DNA of 7,933 nucleotides from CAZKXU01 sp964556665 (GTDB lineage: Bacteria > Bdellovibrionota_C > UBA2361 > CAZKXU01), in assembly GCA_964556665.1 (NCBI GenBank), contig CAZKXU010000113.1, forward strand, positions 1-7,933, written 5' to 3'. Made by a program: the position numbers and the translations under genes. The notes below the pieces were generated by a model. It was not told the origin of the DNA, searched no databases, and saw only the letters and a list, made by a program, of their open reading frames with translations. Positions 5,832 to 7,933 of the stretch are shown piece after piece; position 1 is the stretch's first letter; the number at the start of each line of letters is the position of its first letter.

Positions 5832-7814
5832 ATGAAACTTGACAGCGAAAATCTTAAAAAATTAGCAAATACAATCCGTTTTCTCTCTGCTGATGGTGTT
5901 CAACAGGCAAACTCTGGGCATCCGGGTCTGCCCATGGGTACGGCTGATTTTGCTGCGGTGTTATGGGCTAACTATCTTAAATTTAACCCGAAAGATCCAA
6001 ACTGGATCGGAAGAGATAGATTTGTGCTCTCCGCCGGTCACGGCTCTATGCTTCTTTATTCCTTGCTGCACCTATTCGGTTACGAAGTTTCACTAGCTGA
6101 TCTTAAGAGTTTTAGGCAGTGGGAGAGTAAGACGCCAGGTCATCCTGAGTTCGGGATTACTGCTGGCGTGGAATGCACCACCGGTCCGCTAGGACAGGGG
6201 AGTGCTAATGCAGTTGGACTTGCTATGTCCTCTAGAATGATGGCTGAAACATACGGCAGTGATCTTTTTAAATCCCGGGTTTTTGCGTTAGTCAGCGATG
6301 GAGATCTGATGGAAGGGATCTCCGCCGAAGCCTCCTCCTTGGCAGGGCATCTTGCGCTCGATAATCTGATTTATATGTACGATGACAACAAAATATCATT
6401 GGCCGATCCAACCAAGGTCTGTTTCACAGAGTCAGTAGCAAAGCGGTATGAAGGGTACGGTTGGTTTGTTCAGAGTGTTAATGGCCATGATATGGATGCA
6501 GTGAGCGCAGCACTGGATAAGGCTATCGCCAATAAAGGGAAGCCGTCTTTGATCTGCTGCTCGACAACTATCGGATTTGGTAGTCCAAATAAGGCAAATA
6601 CCTCCGAGGTCCACGGAGCGCCGCTTGGTGAGGATGAGTTGAAGGCTACTAAGGAGAACTTAAAGTGGCCTCTAGAGCCCCGATTTTATATTCCGAAAGA
6701 GGTTGGTGAGTATTGCTGCAAACTGATGAGTGAAAAAGTGAAAATTTATGATGGTTGGCAGAGTGAGTTTAAGGGCTGGGAGGGGAAGAATGCAGAGCTC
6801 TCTACAAAGCTAAAGGCACAAGCTTCACGAGAGGTTCCATCAGCATTAAAGGATGCATTGGTTGCGGCCTTTAAGGATCAGAAAAAGGATGCGACTAGAA
6901 ATCTCTCCGGTAAGGCGATTCAGGTAATTGCGAAACACATGCCTTGCTTTGTTGGTGGCGCTGCCGATCTAGAGCCCTCAACTAAGACTTTGATAAAAGA
7001 TACGACTGATATCCAGGCAGAGTCATTTAAAGGCCGTAACATCCGATTTGGTGTGCGTGAGCACGGCATGGGTGGTATTGTTAATGGACTTGCTTATACA
7101 AGAAGCTGGATTCCGTTTGGATCGACCTTTCTTGTCTTCTCTGATTATTTACGTCCATCAGTGCGGCTTGCGGCGATCTCTCACCTACAATCATTATTTA
7201 TTTTTACGCATGATAGCTTTTGGGTTGGAGAGGATGGTCCGACACATGAGCCGATTGAGCATGTGGCGAGTCTTAGGCTTATTCCAAACCTGTATGTTTA
7301 CCGTCCTGCGGATGGTTTAGAGGTGGCGTATGCTTATTATTCAGCGCTTTCGCAGAAAAATGCACCAAGCGTATTGATCTTCACACGCCAGAATCTTCCG
7401 CCAATTGAACGCGCTGCCGGATTTAATAATGATGATCTGCTAAAAGGCGGTTATCTTGTTTCTGGTGCGGATGCCAAGGATGTGGCGATAGTTGCTACCG
7501 GCTCAGAGCTGACATTGGCAGTAGAGGCAGCTAAACTATTAAAAGCTGAGAATGTTTCAGCGCGCGTCATCTCGATGCCTTGTATGGAGCTTTTTCTAAA
7601 ACAGGATCAGAAATACCGTGAAGCACTTCTTCCTAAAGGTATGAAAGCCGTTTCGATTGAAGCCGGAGTCACTACCGGATGGGAGAGAATCGTAGGTAGC
7701 GGATTAAAGATCGGGCTTGATCATTACGGTGCTTCTGCTCCAGGCGAGGTCATAGCTGAGAAGTTTGGGTTTACGCCTGCTAAGATTAAGGAGAAGATTA
7801 AGGGGTGGTTATAG
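5832..7814 (+). CDS. tkt: Transketolase
   Basis: Thiamine-diphosphate enzyme of the non-oxidative pentose phosphate pathway. It moves two-carbon ketol units between sugar phosphates such as xylulose 5-phosphate and ribose 5-phosphate or erythrose 4-phosphate, in the cytosol as a dimer. It has 660 residues, the usual length for bacterial enzymes (E. coli TktA is 663). Family residues are in place: His30 (NSGHPGLPMG), His70 (SAGHGS), His104 (HPEFG), GPLGQG, the Mg/ThDP motif around D156-G-D158 with Asn186, His261, Arg356 in ATRNLSG, Ser383, the cofactor-activating Glu410 in GVREHGMGG, Asp468/His472 in GEDGPTH, and Arg519 in TRQNLP. The C-terminal domain ends with the usual GASAPGEVIAEKFGFT segment. 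The start is supported by AAGGA and by the match to the family N terminus. It is preceded by a promoter candidate and followed by a hairpin, so it looks monocistronic. No truncation or missing catalytic residue is seen. Confidence 0.96.
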   Translation: MKLDSENLKKLANTIRFLSADGVQQANSGHPGLPMGTADFAAVLWANYLKFNPKDPNWIGRDRFVLSAGHGSMLLYSLLHLFGYEVSLADLKSFRQWESKTPGHPEFGITAGVECTTGPLGQGSANAVGLAMSSRMMAETYGSDLFKSRVFALVSDGDLMEGISAEASSLAGHLALDNLIYMYDDNKISLADPTKVCFTESVAKRYEGYGWFVQSVNGHDMDAVSAALDKAIANKGKPSLICCSTTIGFGSPNKANTSEVHGAPLGEDELKATKENLKWPLEPRFYIPKEVGEYCCKLMSEKVKIYDGWQSEFKGWEGKNAELSTKLKAQASREVPSALKDALVAAFKDQKKDATRNLSGKAIQVIAKHMPCFVGGAADLEPSTKTLIKDTTDIQAESFKGRNIRFGVREHGMGGIVNGLAYTRSWIPFGSTFLVFSDYLRPSVRLAAISHLQSLFIFTHDSFWVGEDGPTHEPIEHVASLRLIPNLYVYRPADGLEVAYAYYSALSQKNAPSVLIFTRQNLPPIERAAGFNNDDLLKGGYLVSGADAKDVAIVATGSELTLAVEAAKLLKAENVSARVISMPCMELFLKQDQKYREALLPKGMKAVSIEAGVTTGWERIVGSGLKIGLDHYGASAPGEVIAEKFGFTPAKIKEKIKGWL

Positions 7815-7845
7815 CGGGTAGTACCAATTGTCCCCTATTTTATTA

Positions 7846-7875
7846 ACCTAAATCCGGCAGTTGCCGGATTTAGGT
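7846..7875. terminator. Perfect 14-bp hairpin after transketolase, candidate terminator
   Basis: Arms 7846-7859 and 7862-7875 are exact reverse complements (core CCTAAATCCGGCA) with a tight loop. It lies 31 bp after the transketolase stop. No T-tract follows on either strand, so it is not a classical intrinsic terminator. It may still mark the transcript 3' end, or serve two convergent genes if one enters from the right edge. Confidence 0.6.
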
Positions 7876-7933
7876 CACCTAGCGCTCCTCCAAATAAGTT
7901 TTTTCACGTCTAGCATCACATCGTTGCCCCACC

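Noticed and set aside
6294..6305. SDGD instead of GDG at the transketolase ThDP/Mg motif as a possible active-site loss
   Set aside because: Many bacterial transketolases read SDGDLMEG here. The metal-binding Asp156 and Asn186 are present, so this is a normal variant.
7048..7320. 90-residue + strand ORF inside the transketolase gene
   Set aside because: It is out of frame with a fully conserved transketolase and has no independent support.

Overview
The window is a compact stretch of bacterial chromosome at moderate G+C, with all recognised genes on the + strand. In order it holds the 3' part of a type IIA topoisomerase A subunit (topoisomerase IV ParC type), the complete partner B subunit (ParE type), an alpha/beta hydrolase, a thioredoxin/peroxiredoxin-like protein and a complete transketolase. 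The topoisomerase pair has a ParC-like length, no recognisable GyrA box, and B-subunit motifs such as DADADGMHIASLL. Together these suggest a Gram-negative bacterium of the broad deltaproteobacterial assemblage (Myxococcota, Bdellovibrionota and relatives). That placement is inferred from motif memory and is not proven by the sequence.

Layout. Positions 1-1922 hold parC, which enters from the left edge close to the active-site tyrosine and has an in-frame TAG two codons before it. The parC-parE spacer contains a G+C-rich, perfect 35-bp inverted repeat (1938-2031) whose arms are themselves palindromic, like paired REP elements. parE occupies 2079-3998. After a 69-bp gap comes a tight pair: hydrolase (4068-4916) and thioredoxin-like gene (4924-5475), 7 bp apart and probably co-transcribed.

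The most unusual part is 5466-5636. It consists entirely of four abutting, near-perfect hairpins of unrelated sequence, the first of which contains the stop codon of the thioredoxin-like gene. The second hairpin is followed by a T7 tract on the + strand, and the fourth by a T7 tract on the - strand. These two tracts are complementary and lie inside the third hairpin. The result is two opposed intrinsic terminators whose U-tracts also form a stem of their own. Between this block and the transketolase is about 195 bp with no convincing gene. Its last part carries a plausible promoter and a good Shine-Dalgarno site for the transketolase (5832-7814). A further perfect 14-bp hairpin (7846-7875) follows the transketolase.

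Function. ParC and ParE form the A2B2 enzyme that decatenates daughter chromosomes and relaxes DNA. The hydrolase and thioredoxin-like protein are general metabolic or redox functions with no known link to topology. Transketolase serves the non-oxidative pentose phosphate pathway as an independent transcription unit. I see no defence system, CRISPR array, tRNA, rRNA or transposase gene. The noteworthy content is the hairpin architecture between genes.
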